From NCBI GenBank assembly GCA_963920635.1, contig OY987298.1, forward strand, positions 127,667,735 to 127,731,734: DNA of 64,000 nucleotides, written 5' to 3'. The stretch is from Pseudeuparius sepicola. Its lineage: Eukaryota; Arthropoda; Insecta; Coleoptera; Anthribidae. The notes beneath the pieces are model-generated. The model did no database searches. It saw only the letters and a list, made by a program, of their open reading frames with translations, and was not told the DNA's origin. Position numbers and translations under genes: made by a program. Shown in pieces: positions 51,229 through 63,241 of the stretch (within the stretch, counting starts at the first letter, position 1; every line of letters starts with the position of its first letter).

Positions 51229-53185
51229 ATTTAGTAATGAGAAATTTCACGTAGCCCAATTATTTTATTTGTTATACAAACCGAGAGTGTTACGTTTGAT
51301 AAAAGCAAAAAAATCAGCTTTCCATACAAAATAGCGAACAAAATACGTATAGAATGCAATTATAGCTACTTCTGAATACTTCTGAAAGCAGGTAGGTACC
51401 TAAATAGAGTAAATAATTACTTACCTTTAGTCAGAGCAAAACTTTCACTAGTATCACAGAGCACATATTTTAAAATTTTATTATATTAAAATTTGGTTAG
51501 AACCAACATTTTCCCCGCAGTTACGACAGGACGCGACACGAATGTATGCTCGCTAAACGAAATTCAACTATTGACTGATACGGAGGGCCCAATCGGCGAT
51601 TATTTTGACCTTGATCACACGGCCGGGGTGTTTTTAAAAAACACGCGTGGTGTAAAAAAAACACGAGTCGTATTAAAAAAAGAACCTATGGTTTGCAACG
51701 AAATTACACATCGTGATATGTGCTTGTGAAAACACGCACCGTGTATTTTGTACACCCGCGCGTGTATTTTTTACATCAGTAGCCATTTTTCGTCAAAAAA
51801 ATCGATTTACCAAAGGTGAGTTGGTGAAAATTTTCCGTTTTAACGAAATATGGTGTAAAAAATTAACCAAATATGGTTTACCAGCAATTTTTTAAGCTTT
51901 ACACGGCGATATTTTTTACTGTGTACTTATCAATAGTTTGTACTTAGGTCTCTTGAGGGCGCTTATGGCGGATTTCTGTCAATTATTACCAAAAATTGGT
52001 AGGTGGCGGCCGGCGGCCATTATTTTAATTTGTGGCGTTGCGTTTGACATGTTTTGCTTGTATTTCTCGGTTCGTTTTATTTATAGTTTTTCATGTATTA
52101 TTTCACATTTTCTGCGTTTTTTAATGTTTGTTTTGTTCATTTATATATTTATCGTTATTTTCATAATTATTTGGTTTGGTTTATTATTATTATTACAAAT
52201 GGTGTTTATTTCTTCAAACGTTGTGACTCGGGGCACGTTTATATGCCGCTCTGTTTACCACACAGCAAGGCTAAAATTAGTGATGCTTGCTAAAATTAAT
52301 GGTATATTTTTCGAAAAAAAAAAAACCCTAGGTAATTTTAAAAAAATCAAATTTCCCTTCTTGTTGCATTCGGCAGCGCCTTAATTACGTATTTTGATTT
52401 TTTTCTGAAAATGTAACAGAAGTACCCCCATTATTAATTTTAGCGTCCCTGCAGTGGTAAAATTAACGACAGATTAGCGTGCCTCGAGTCATGGCCTTCT
52501 TTAAATTATTGTCCTACCTCGGATTTATCGGTCGGGATTCGTGTTCAAGATTGTTGAAAGATTTCTAAAAATCCAATTCTATTTGCAACAGCTTGCCTAC
52601 TGTGTCTTTTTTTAATAAATTACTAAAATGATATCTAGGATTCTGCGAGTATCATACCCAGTGCACCATGAAAGACTAATAATAATTATTATTTATTATT
52701 TTCTACAGATTCACCGAGAAATTCATCCGAGTGTTTACCCAATAAGATTCCACTAATAGCTAGTAGGTACTATAATGGGAGTACCCTGCAGCTGAACCAT
52801 CAATACTTGGAAACATTTCTTCTCCGGAAACAAAAGTATGCAGATTTTAGATTTTATCAACTCAAACAATACATGTCTTTCTTAATTTACTTATAAATAA
52901 CCTTAAGAAGACTAAAATGTAATATATCTGTACCTGGGATGTTTAGCGTTATTGTGGTGAATGTATTTTACAAACTGTTTGTAATATATAAAATTATTAT
53001 TCCCATATAATTTTTGCTTTCATTATCCTATCCTAATATTGTCATTTATCGCGTTTTAATTTTATAACTCGAGATAGACATAGCTATTTATCATATTTAT
53101 GTCTATGTGGAGTTATAAAATTAAAAAGTGTCTTAATAATTATAAGTATAATAACTATAAAAGATTTCAAATTTCCCGCTTAAAT
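51229..53185. other. Non-coding; relic MITE end and a repeated 40 bp word
   Basis: TTTTTTACTGTG then TA at 51912-51925, with TGGTGTAAAAAATTAACC upstream, is a truncated relative of the 49.5 kb MITE. AGTTTGTACTTAGGTC followed by a GGGCG...TATGGC word occurs at 51934 and again at 53194. A hydrophobic 148-codon ORF at 51938 is composition-driven. No gene supported. Confidence 0.4.
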
Positions 53186-53296
53186 AGTCTAGTTTGTACT
53201 TAGGTCACCAGGGGGCGTATGGCATCCAAAAATTATAGGGAGTTGCCTATCTATCCCTATATATAAATCCTTTATCTATGCTGCCTTCATAGGCTT

Positions 53297-53804
53297 TTAG
53301 TTAACAAGATATTGTTGGCTTGTCTCTGCCTGCCAGTTTACGCATACGAATATGCCTCTAACCATAAGCTTCTGGTAATAATCTTCAAAATGTGTCTTAC
53401 AAATTTTTATACATTTATGTGCCTCTTCAGGTGCAATATTCGCAAATTTATGGTCTTTCACGAACCCTAAGGCCTTCTTCCATTGGTGATATCTGCAATT
53501 ATAAATATTTTTATTTACAACAAAGAAAGAAACACCAGCTGTGACATATCGGCTTTATATTATTGAACATATACAATGTATATGTCTTATAATAAATATT
53601 ATGCATAATACGAGTATTATGTAATAATATAATAATATTTCGATGACTATAGAAATAATAATTGATTAAGACATTTTTCTTAATTATACGTCAAACTAAA
53701 TATTACCTACCTTTCAGGGTCTTTAGGAATTCTAAAAAAGGACACAGAGATTTTAAATTGCTCTTACAGCCATCCGCACTGCAATAAGAACCGAGATAAA
53801 CCAT
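53297..53804 (-). pseudogene. THAP zinc-finger domain gene, two exons, one frame break
   Basis: Exon 1 (53804-53711) encodes a start MVYLGSYCSADGCKSN and, after a one-base shift in a short A-run near 53757, SFFRIPKDPE. A GTAGGT donor follows. Exon 2 (53492-53297, acceptor TTGCAG) continues YHQWKKALG, then ICKTHFEDYYQ and VN, then stop. Together these are the THAP C2CH module: C-x4-C, Trp, C-x2-H. THAP domains bind DNA and occur in P-element-like transposases and host regulators. TATATA at about 53837-53845 could be its promoter. The ORF ends soon after the domain, so it is a truncated gene, a relic, or the first exons of something spliced differently. The frame break may also be an assembly error. 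Confidence 0.6.
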
Positions 53805-53962
53805 CACTACTCAAAATTGGCAACGGTATTGGATATTATATACGCGCACCCGCTACTGTACCAAGCACACCGTTCCGAGAGACACTATTCTCTAGACTTT
53901 GGTTATATGATGAGGTGCGTAGAGGTTGAACTTCTTTTAGACAAAAAGTTAAAAATTAAGGA

Positions 53963-54256
53963 GTTTTAAACCTGTTACAAGGTTTAATAATGGGTAACCT
54001 CTCAAGTCCCATTCTTGCTGAAATATGTTATGATAACCTCAAAATCAAATTCAATCAAAGGAAATACCTAAGCAATAAATTTCTTTATTGGTAAAAATAC
54101 GTGGCTGATGTTTTTGCTTGTTTCACATGTACCGCAAGGCAACTTGACAATTTTCTCAATTCGATTAATTCTCTTCATAAAAAAAAGGCAATTAATGAAG
54201 CATATCCAAGAGACCAAGATAACAATCACAATTTAAGCTTTGACATTGGAACCTAA
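53963..54256 (+). pseudogene. Degenerate Penelope-like reverse transcriptase fragment
   Basis: A 97-codon frame with one internal stop (54092-54094) encodes LQGLIMGNLSSPILAEICYD, then KYVADVFACF, and NLSFDIGT near the end. This follows the order of reverse transcriptase motif B (QG..MG...SP.LAE), the catalytic YVDD box and the downstream FLD-type segment of Penelope-like elements. The catalytic box reads YVAD, so a key Asp is lost, and the ends are missing. It is clearly dead. A non-LTR retrotransposon is the alternative. Confidence 0.6.
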
Positions 54257-55713
54257 CTGAACAGAACATATTACCTACATATAACAATTCGACAGGAAAA
54301 CTCATAGAAAATGCTTAGCAGAAAACTCCAAACAATTATAAATCGAGTGCCAAAACAAAAAACGATAAAAAAATTTGGACCATCCGGTCTATCGGATAAA
54401 CAGGAAGAAATTTCCAAGAAAAGAATAGCGCACCATAGAAGAAGTGGAAGCGCATTTTTTAATACTTTTGACTGAACTGTTTCAGCAAACATCTATGCTC
54501 ATTTTCATCAGAACATAAAAATATAAATAAAGCTGCTGTGAAACCATTATACGTACTAAAAGGTAACAAGGCAACTTTTTTATTTACCTATAAGAAAATT
54601 CGACAAGAGATATTGATAGAAAATGTTGAAAGTTATTTGTGGGAAAAGGTTCACGTCAAAACAAAAACGAAATACGGTCCTGTGCACGACAAGAAAAAAT
54701 CACGGGTCCCATAGTTTTATGAGTAGGTGTAATAATAACGGGCTATATCGGGCGGCAGTAGTTATGGACAATCCTGTATCATATAAGCAGAATAGTTGAT
54801 ACAAGGTCAACCTACCGCACTATACTATAGGCGTGTGCAAAAAAAGGTTGAGAGTATTAAAGGGTACCACAATCCCCATGCGTTTCAACTGAGCACTTAT
54901 TCTAAAAAATACAAATATTGTTATTATTATTTTATTATTGTTTTAAAAATTTGGTTTTTAGATATTGAAGTAGGCTTCTAAACGAAACGATGACACAAGG
55001 CAAGGCTTATTATTTTAAATCATACGAATCTGTTAAGGGATTTACTTACCTACTTTTTGTGTCACGCTTTACTGTGCTTATATATTATATATAGTATACA
55101 AAGGAATACCTCAGAGAGTTAGGTAGATACATTTTTCCAGAATGGATTTTAGGTAGTCGTTTCCAAGAATAAACAAAGCCAGTAATAGATTTCATAGGAT
55201 CAGTGTTTGCAATTCGTCCTCGTTCCGTCGCTCCCTTCCATGTGCCTTTTCTGGAGCAAGTATAAGCTCAATCCCTGAAACATACCAATTTTATTACCTT
55301 CCATTCACAGTTACAATGTAACGTTTGCATTGTCTGTAAAGCGAAGCTACCTAAATATTATCGATCAATAAAGTAATATGCAAATCAACGGTAAATAATT
55401 ACTATGCATTGTATATATTTTAATTGCAAATAGTTACCTATACAATGTGATAATATTGGTATTATTGGTGAGAGCAATTTATCAACAAAACTCCCAGAAT
55501 ATTAATTGCATTGCAAGCAGGTATTATTATTAATTTACATTTGCTAAGGTTTTTGCCATGCGTACTAAAAAATAGAAAAATATGGGTAGGTATACTAAAT
55601 TGTTGTGCTTTTCTTTTTCGAGAAGAAAATTAGGTACATAATATCAACTATTAGTAGAGAAAATGGGAATATCTGAATAAAAAGTGGTGAGTGCAATGGG
55701 GTGATATTCAATA
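54257..55713. other. No recognisable gene
   Basis: AT-rich sequence with short ORFs; possibly more decayed retroelement sequence after the fragment above, but not recognisable. Confidence 0.4.
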
Positions 55714-56582
55714 TACAGTGTGTCCACAAATGGACTTAACTACACTTGTAAAAAAATTATTTTAAATTTTTCGTAGAAATGTAATTTTTGATAAAAAAAA
55801 GTCTGTATGTTTTTAAAGTAAAATTGGCATGGAAAAAGTCAACATTACTTATACTGAGTGATCAGTGATCAGAAAATTGAAGAAACCTTAATCCGCATAA
55901 GAGTAAGCTGCCTCTATTTGTAGAGATATTGAAAAAAGTTATATAAAGAAAATTTTTTCATCGTGATAAGTTACTTAGGTGTACAAAATTTAAGAGCCTA
56001 CTTTAATTTTTGATTTTTTTCTTGTTTTTCTCAAATTAAATATTTTTCTGTAGGTAGTACAACAAAACTGTGTAAATAAAAGTTACTCAGGATAGTAAAC
56101 TGCGTATGATGACAGTCCTGGGCCTACTTTCAGTGTTCTCCAATATTTTTCAAAATTAAAAGTAGGCCTAGAATCGTTGAATTTTGTCATGCACAGTTTT
56201 CTATTATGAGAAAGTTTTATTTATACAGTTTTGTCGTACTATTTACAGAAAACTATTTGAAAGTAAAAAAGAATAAAATAAAAAAAATCAAAGTAGGCCT
56301 AATACTTTGAAATTTTGTACACATAAGTAACTTACCACCCAGAACAAATTTTCTTCATAACTTTTTTCACTATCACTACAAATAGAGGCAGTTTACCCAT
56401 ATGCTAATTAACGCTTCTTTAATTTTCTGGTCACTCAGTATAAAGTAATGTTAAATTTTTCCATAGCAATCTTATTTTAAAAACAAGCAGACTTTTTTTT
56501 CTGAAGGATGACTTTATTCCGAAAAATTTCAAATACTTTTTTTTTATAAGTATAATAGTTAAGTCCATTCGTAGACACACTA
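55714..56582. mobile_element. 870 bp foldback element
   Basis: The left end TACAGTGTGTCCACAAATGG is inverted, with changes, at about 56560-56582 (CCATTCGTAGACACACTATA). Arms meet near 56150 around AGTAGGCCTA words. Same TACAGTGTG end type as the 27.8 kb element, different body. Non-coding. Confidence 0.7.
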
Positions 56583-58138
56583 TACATACATATATTTTTA
56601 GGATCAAGAAGTCAATTTTGGCAGTACTTTGGAAAAAAAAACAATCGGATCACAAACTACATGTCATCAAAATTTATAGTAGGTATTTATGTGGTGATAG
56701 CTTGGAACATCTGATATAAACTATACCTTGAAGTCTTGACAACACATATATATTTGATTTATGTTTATGAGAAATCTTTTAATCAAACGACTGACTTTCC
56801 AAAACAGATAATGTTTCTCAGTATAAAGAAATGATTTTACAACTTACCAGAAGAAGTTTTTGCAAGAAGTTTAAACTGATCGAAGTAACCAACTCAATTG
56901 CCGGGGTAGGTATAAGTCAGTTGGATGTAAGTTCTGTAGGCTATCCGACCCGCAAAAATTTGATTTTCGAATACAGAACTTTACCATCTTTTATTCAGTT
57001 GTGAAGTTTCAAATACCGACTAACTCTCGGAAGTCACCGGAAAAATTTCGGGCAATCAAAAGGAAAATTCACAGGAATTCTATACTCTATGCGAAATCCT
57101 TAAGTGACGTGGGATAGAAACTTTCTAGGACCCACTATTAGCAATACTATCGACATAGTCTGCGACTGGCAGTTCGAAGGCCTCCAACTATTTCAGACGT
57201 CTAACAGACTAAACTTCCGTTATTAGCAAAATATCCGATAATTTATCATTTAGTATTTCACAGAGCTCCCTAGATTAAACCGAGCGGAAATGAAGTTTAT
57301 CTAAAATGTTTTAATGAAGTTCGCCTTACGATAAATAAAGTGTCCCCTGTCAACAACTAATCAGACGCTTCTAATTGTTGTACACAAGGAATATTCTTCT
57401 TTCCTTAAAAAATATAAAGCTGATTATAATAAGGTCAATAAACTTCTTTGTAAGAATGATTTTACTACAAATACTTACATAATGGTCGTAATTGAGTGTA
57501 AATACTTTGTTCTTTGGAGAGTATACTCGATTTCTATAATATAGCAATATTAGTAGGTTTTATCGGTGAAGAAATTTCGAGGCAATTCTGTGAAAAATGC
57601 TAGTCAAAAATCCACACATTCTATACACGCATGCGATGGAATACCTCGTATACCCTTAATTATAGCAAGAGGCAAAAACTGTGGCGCTTATGAAGCGGTT
57701 TCTGCGGCAGCTAGCAGGAAAAAGCAGGTGGCAGCTGCAGGTTTTTCGGCTAGAATTTTAATGCGAGACTGTGGAGTGGATTCCAGTGGCGCAACACCGA
57801 CACACATTTTTGAAATAGCTTTTACACTTATAGAGAGTTCTAATAATTATAAAAAACAACAATGAGATGTAAGATTGTGAGTGTAAATGTATATACAGGA
57901 CAAAGTGATAATGGGCACTCAAAGTTAGAAAACAAATAAAACAACTAGTAACCGCATACACGTGTTTCATGCTATTTGGAAATCATCAGTACAGTGTAAT
58001 ATGAATCAACACACCTTCTATTTGTGGGGAATAAAATGAAAAATACTGCATTCTACTTTGACGATTTACGAATTTTCGATGTTAAAAATATTCCCAGTGG
58101 ATATTTTTCAAGTCACATTATGGATTTCGCCTCGGATT
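56583..58138. other. No recognisable gene
   Basis: Short ORFs only (for example 57566-57865, with a basic, Ala-rich composition but no motif). Nothing supported. Confidence 0.4.
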
Positions 58139-59108
58139 GAGAGTTAATAAGCTGTAAACTTTTATAAGCCTTTATTTTGGCATTCCCAAAGTTGTCTCAA
58201 AAGTCTCATAAAATCTCGTGTCCGCGTCTTAATATATTCAAGGTCAAAAGTCACAAAAATCGTTTTTTTTTTCGCAAATATCTCGCTTCTTATGGTTTCA
58301 ATGATATTTGCATCTATAACGATTGTAGAGCATAAAATTTTCTACAAATTTTATTCAAAACATTTTTTATGCGCGTAACCATTTTTGAGATAGAGCCTAG
58401 AGAGCGCGCAGCGCTCAGACATACATGGCATAATGCCAAGGTCAACCGTGAGTCCCGGTAAATAAAACTTAAAATCCATAATTATGAATAATTTGCATTA
58501 TTTATTAATTAGGTAATACAGTATTAAGTATATTTCATAATAATTTTTCATTTGTCAAATATATTCGTTTATCTATTAAGTAATAAAAAAATTTGCAAAG
58601 AAAAATACTTTAAGTATGCTTTAATTATTTTCTAATATATCTTAATTATATTTTAGGAAGGAAAGGAATTGAATAAATATATTTTAATTATATATTTATT
58701 TAGTTAATTATATATTTTGCAAAACATTGTGTTCAGTAGTTCATTATTTGGAGCAGGTGGTGGTGGTACTTTTATCTTTATCGGTTCCAGGAGTTCATTT
58801 TTCAGCACCCAACCCCATTCGTGGGGTCATAAATCATTCCCTAATCAAGTTAGTAGTTAATTAACACAAACGGTTAAAATGTTTGGAACAAAATTTGTAG
58901 GGAATTTTATGCTCTACATAATAATTGCATATACTCATCATTGGGACCATAGGAAGCCAGATATTTGCGAAAACCTATTTTTGTGACCTTTGACCTTGAA
59001 TATATTGAGACGCGGACAGGAGATTTTATGAGACTTTTGAGACAACCTTTAGAATGCCAAAATAAAGGTTTATAGTGTTTAGCTGTAAACACAGCTTATT
59101 ATCTCTCA
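58139..59108. mobile_element. 970 bp foldback element
   Basis: TGAGAGTTAATAAGCTGT at the left is inverted at 59091-59108 (ACAGCTTATTATCTCTCA). Arms of about 200 bp share CTCATAAAATCTC, CAAGGTCAAAAGTCACAAAA and the inverse. The centre is AT-rich and non-coding. Confidence 0.7.
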
Positions 59109-60407
59109 TTTCGAGGTTGACCCTCTTTTATGGTTTAGTGCAACGCCGCACGGCGGACAGGAGAGCAGAGCGGACATGGTAGCGGAGGTTTCAAAACCGT
59201 AGGAGGCCTACTATCGTGTCCGCACATGGCGCGTATTTGACCTCGAAAATAGAGCATTGTATTTTTATATACTTACTTAATAATAAACAATATGGATCGC
59301 GAAATGCTAATTAGTAAAGTTTTTAGTCGCAAACCCCTATGGGACATAACTCATGCACATCACCACAACCGAGGTGTTTTAGACAAACTTTGGGTCGAGA
59401 TTTCCAAAATTATTTTTGTACCGATGATGGAATTCGCCAAGTGTTTCCCTGCTTAGGTTTATTTGCAATACGCCTTTCAAAGCTGTCATAAACCGCTGAC
59501 TGTGTGGACACTACCCGCACTACTCTCCGCTTTCCGCCCTGCTCTCCGCTCCGCCGTCCGCGTTATGTGTGGCCGTGCACTTAAGTGACTACTAATATCC
59601 GACAAATATAATATGGTATTATATTTTTTTGTTAAGAGGACTTACAACATCGTTAATGTATGACAGTCGCAGGTGGTGTTCATCAGAACTTTGCCTTTTT
59701 GAATTTTAAGCATTTGACATAAAAAATCGTCTCTGCGGAGCTGAGGATGCAGAAATAAGGGGCATTACAGAGGTCATAGTGGGTGCGTTTTATATGGAAA
59801 AAAATATCTACATTCGTTAGCTCCTCATACCTGCGAGTATAGTGGTGCATTTTAGGCGGTTTGTCTATTGGGTTTTTGGGGGACACCTGTAGGTATGTAT
59901 TTTTTATGTGGTGTCTAAGATCCAGTATATAAATAAATAAGTTTAGTTAAGCACAGATAAAAATGAGTCATTTGTTGTTTCGCTTCTGCAAAAGAATAAT
60001 TTCTACTTTTACTTTTTTCGCGTACTTAAATCCAAAAAAATGTCGTGACAGAAAATTGCTGCTACTCAATTAATGGCGGTTTTGTTTCCTGTATGTAACC
60101 GTTCGCTTTCCATTAGCTGCTAACATCGGGGGGGCAAAATCGGAGCTGGAAACGGGAAATCGCCGTAAATTCCACCTAATACAGACGTAAACAGCGATTG
60201 CAACGCGATTTTCGCACAACGCTCTGCCACCGAATCCGACCCCAATCCGCAGGATGCCGGTGGGCTGCGGCAGTTTAACGCACAGCGGCGCTGGTTTAAC
60301 GGACTCGCTCGGGCAAGGGTAAGTGGCGCCGCCCATTGTCCCTGATTTCAATTTACCATCAGATACCGAGCAACGGGGGAAAAGCAGGTACCGGTTTTTT
60401 TTTGTAA
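59109..60407. other. Non-coding; GC-rich patches
   Basis: Two GC-rich patches rich in GCGGAC/GTCCGC words (59150-59235, 59505-59575) are roughly inverted to each other and may bound a small decayed foldback element. 60100-60320 is also GC-richer without coding signal. Confidence 0.35.
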
Positions 60408-61267
60408 GGATTATTTCCCTTCTTGCATCTAGCCTTCCATAAAATCCAACCAATCATATGCTTCTGCTAGCGATAATTGCACTTGTGCATACCAAAGCGG
60501 TAATACCACTTGTGCAATTATCACTTCGTTGCTTAGCAACCGCGAATCTGTTCGATACAAACACGTACTTTTTAAAATTGGTGTGTTTTACACTGTTCTA
60601 AATTAGGCAGTTTATAAATTATGCAATGTATCAATGAATTTATATAACTTTTACATTGCTAAATTGTTGTTATTAGATCTCCGTCTCCGTTTAAATTTAT
60701 GACACACATTCAGAAAATAAGCCAACGCTAACAGGGCTTATCGAGATTATTTCTCGAATACGATTTAATAATTTCTGTATTAATTTTTTCTATGTTTACA
60801 TTTCCAAAACGACTCATTTTGAACGAGTTTACTGACAGCTTCGACTGTATTATTCGAGTAAACAAACATGACGCTTGGATATCCAAGGCAAATGCGATTA
60901 TACCTACACCCTGTCAAAGTTGGTTTATTTTCTGAATGTGTGTCATAAATTTAAACGGAGACCGAGGTCTAGTGAGAACAATTTAGCAGTGTAAAAGTTA
61001 TATAAATTCATTGATACAATGATTAATAATACCGCAACAAAATTTATAAGCTGCATAATTTAGAACAGTGTAAAACACCAATTTTAAGAAGTACGTGTTT
61101 GTATCGGACAGATTCGCAGTTGCTAAGCAACGATGTGGTAATTGCACTAGTGGTATTACCGCGATAATTTGCACTAGTGCAATTATCGCTAGCAGAGGCA
61201 TTATGATTGGTTGGATTTTTATGGAAGGAGCTACTTTATTGGATGCAAGCAGTATGAGGGAAATAAT
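60408..61267. mobile_element. 860 bp foldback element, family also at 24.4 kb
   Basis: GGATTATTTCCCTT and CCTTCCATAAAATCCAACCA on the left are inverted on the right (TGGTTGGATTTTTATGGAAGG, then AGGGAAATAATC). Arms also share GCGATAATTGCACT, GCTTAGCAAC and ACACATTCAGAAAATAA. A diverged single arm lies at 24411-24740. ORFs on the arms are composition effects. Confidence 0.75.
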
Positions 61268-62463
61268 CGATAAAATTTCCGGCACTTGTGATATTACATA
61301 CGAAAACTCCATACCTACCTTTTTAGACCAATCAGAGGCTCGTTTTTTTCTTCGTTGTCATGGCAACTCAAAAAAATTTCAGGAAATATTCTCACTTGCT
61401 CTAGGCGGCAGGAGGTGATTACAGCGGAAATTTTTTGACAGATGCCATTATTATAATGTGACATTGTAACACTCAACAAAAATGTTGATAACAATTTCGT
61501 TTAATTTACGTGTAGGTATGGAATTTTCTTACCGAATCCCCCACGTTCTTGAATTAATATCCGGAAATTTTTCTCTAACACGAATTTTTTAAGAAAATTA
61601 TATCCCTCGTCGCTACGCGACTCAATAAATCAAGCACTAGGGCGATTACTAGTGAAAATCTTCGTAGTCGATTTTTTGTACCAATAAACTTTAGAATTTA
61701 GTATGTTTCTCTAAACCTCTATTCTCCAACATATAATATTATATTTTTATAACGTAATATTTACCGAAAGTCTGCCAAATATGCAATAGCAGATCGTAAC
61801 CAAATCAAACTGGATTGTTGTATAATATACATATTATACATATTATGTACCTACATAATTTAATACATAATAAAATTTTTGGTTGATATATAGAAATTAT
61901 TTGTAATAGTAGGTATATTACGTATACATAGGCAGAAAACCATTCGTTACAGCCGAGTGATGTTTTATTCACAATAACATATTTTTCTTGAAATCGGCAT
62001 TAAAAGCTCAGAAAATCGTCCTTAAAAGCTCAGAAATCGGCACTGACGTAGCCCATTATTGTACGATTTTTTCAATAAGTAGGCCTTGGCGAGATGTAAA
62101 CATCAAATGTCAGACGCGGAGCCATCGCTCATCAAAAGTGACCAAATATTCAAAACCCGGCCACAAAAGGCGCATTTAACTTTTCGTACACGTTGCGAAA
62201 TTGTTACCTCTAGCAGCGCAATCCTGCAGTATACGTATTTTAGTAGGTTTAAATATCAATAGATTTGTTATAGAGGTTGCACAACAAGCAGCAGTTTGGT
62301 TTTTCTGTTCGAAGGCCCCGTACGTCATTATACTTGACCTAGGTAGAGCGATCGTCAAAGTCAAGCAACGCCGCGCGTAGTTGGTTAATGGACGGGTATG
62401 ATTATTTTCTTGCCCAATAAAACTTTTTTTTTTCCGATTTCAAAAAAATATATATAATATGTA
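61268..62463. other. No recognisable gene
   Basis: AT-rich. TTAAAAGCTCAGAAA is repeated in tandem near 61999-62034. Nothing else supported. Confidence 0.4.
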
Positions 62464-63137
62464 GGTATAGTATTTTTAAAGTCACTTGAAACAGCATAAA
62501 ACTGGCGTCACAAAAAAGGATATAGGACATAAGCGTCACCCAGTTTTTAAAAATATACATATTTTACAAGCAACATAATATTTCACTTTTAAGGTTTTTT
62601 TAAGGTTGTCCTCAAACACAACGTAAAGGTTAATGCACCATATAACATTGTCAAAAGGTCCCTAAAAAGCCATATCGATTACAACTATTTACGCAAGTAT
62701 ATCCTAAAATCTGTGAAATTATCGCACGTCTATCCACCGCATTTCGCTGTAAAAGTGGCCAGCCGTCAAACAGTGTAGCCCATGCAAGTATTGGTGATAT
62801 ATTTTATTAGGCGAGCATGCAGTCAATTGTTTTTACTACAATATCTATCGTCTCTGTCTCATTCATCTCCTTTTACTTATAATACCAGGTGCGGTTGAAT
62901 ATGGTTAAAAAAGTGTTTTGTCTCGTATTTTATTGCCGGAAGCGCCTGTTCTCGAGCTACCCTGGTAAAATATAAAAAAAACCTCACTTGGAACACAGTG
63001 ATATACGAGCGCGATCTATTTTATAGCATTTACCACGCTCTGCTACTGGTAAAAATACCAGACTTATCAGCAGAAATCACCCGTATAAAATTCAAAGGTT
63101 TTTATGCTGTTCCAAGTGACTTTAGAAATACTATACC
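62464..63137. mobile_element. 670 bp foldback element
   Basis: GGTATAGTATTTTTAAAGTC, then ACTTGAAACAGCATAAAA, at the left end is inverted at about 63100-63137 (TTTTATGCTGTTCCAAGTG, then ACTTTAGAAATACTATACC). The centre is non-coding. Confidence 0.65.
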
Positions 63138-63140
63138 TCG

Positions 63141-63241
63141 GCACTGAAGTTCTTTTTATGACTCATGTGGTTTATTTGCCTCGGCCAGAGGTCTCGGCAA
63201 CTAAATTCCACATGAGTCATAAAAAGTTGAACTTCAGTGCC
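63141..63241. repeat. 100 bp hairpin with about 30 bp arms
   Basis: GGCACTGAAGTTCTTTTTAT then GACTCATGTGG pairs with CCACATGAGTC then ATAAAAAGTTGAACTTCAGT. It directly abuts the right end of the foldback element at 62464-63137. Confidence 0.7.

Noticed and set aside
51938..52384. 148-codon hydrophobic ORF
   Set aside because: Composition is driven by T-rich DNA, with Phe/Ile/Leu runs, no motif and an overlapping similar ORF in another frame.
57566..57865. 99-codon plus-strand ORF
   Set aside because: No recognised motif; short ORF within expectation for random sequence.
60998..61418. ORFs of 104-107 codons on both strands
   Set aside because: They follow the arms of a foldback element; the inverted repeat, not coding, explains them.
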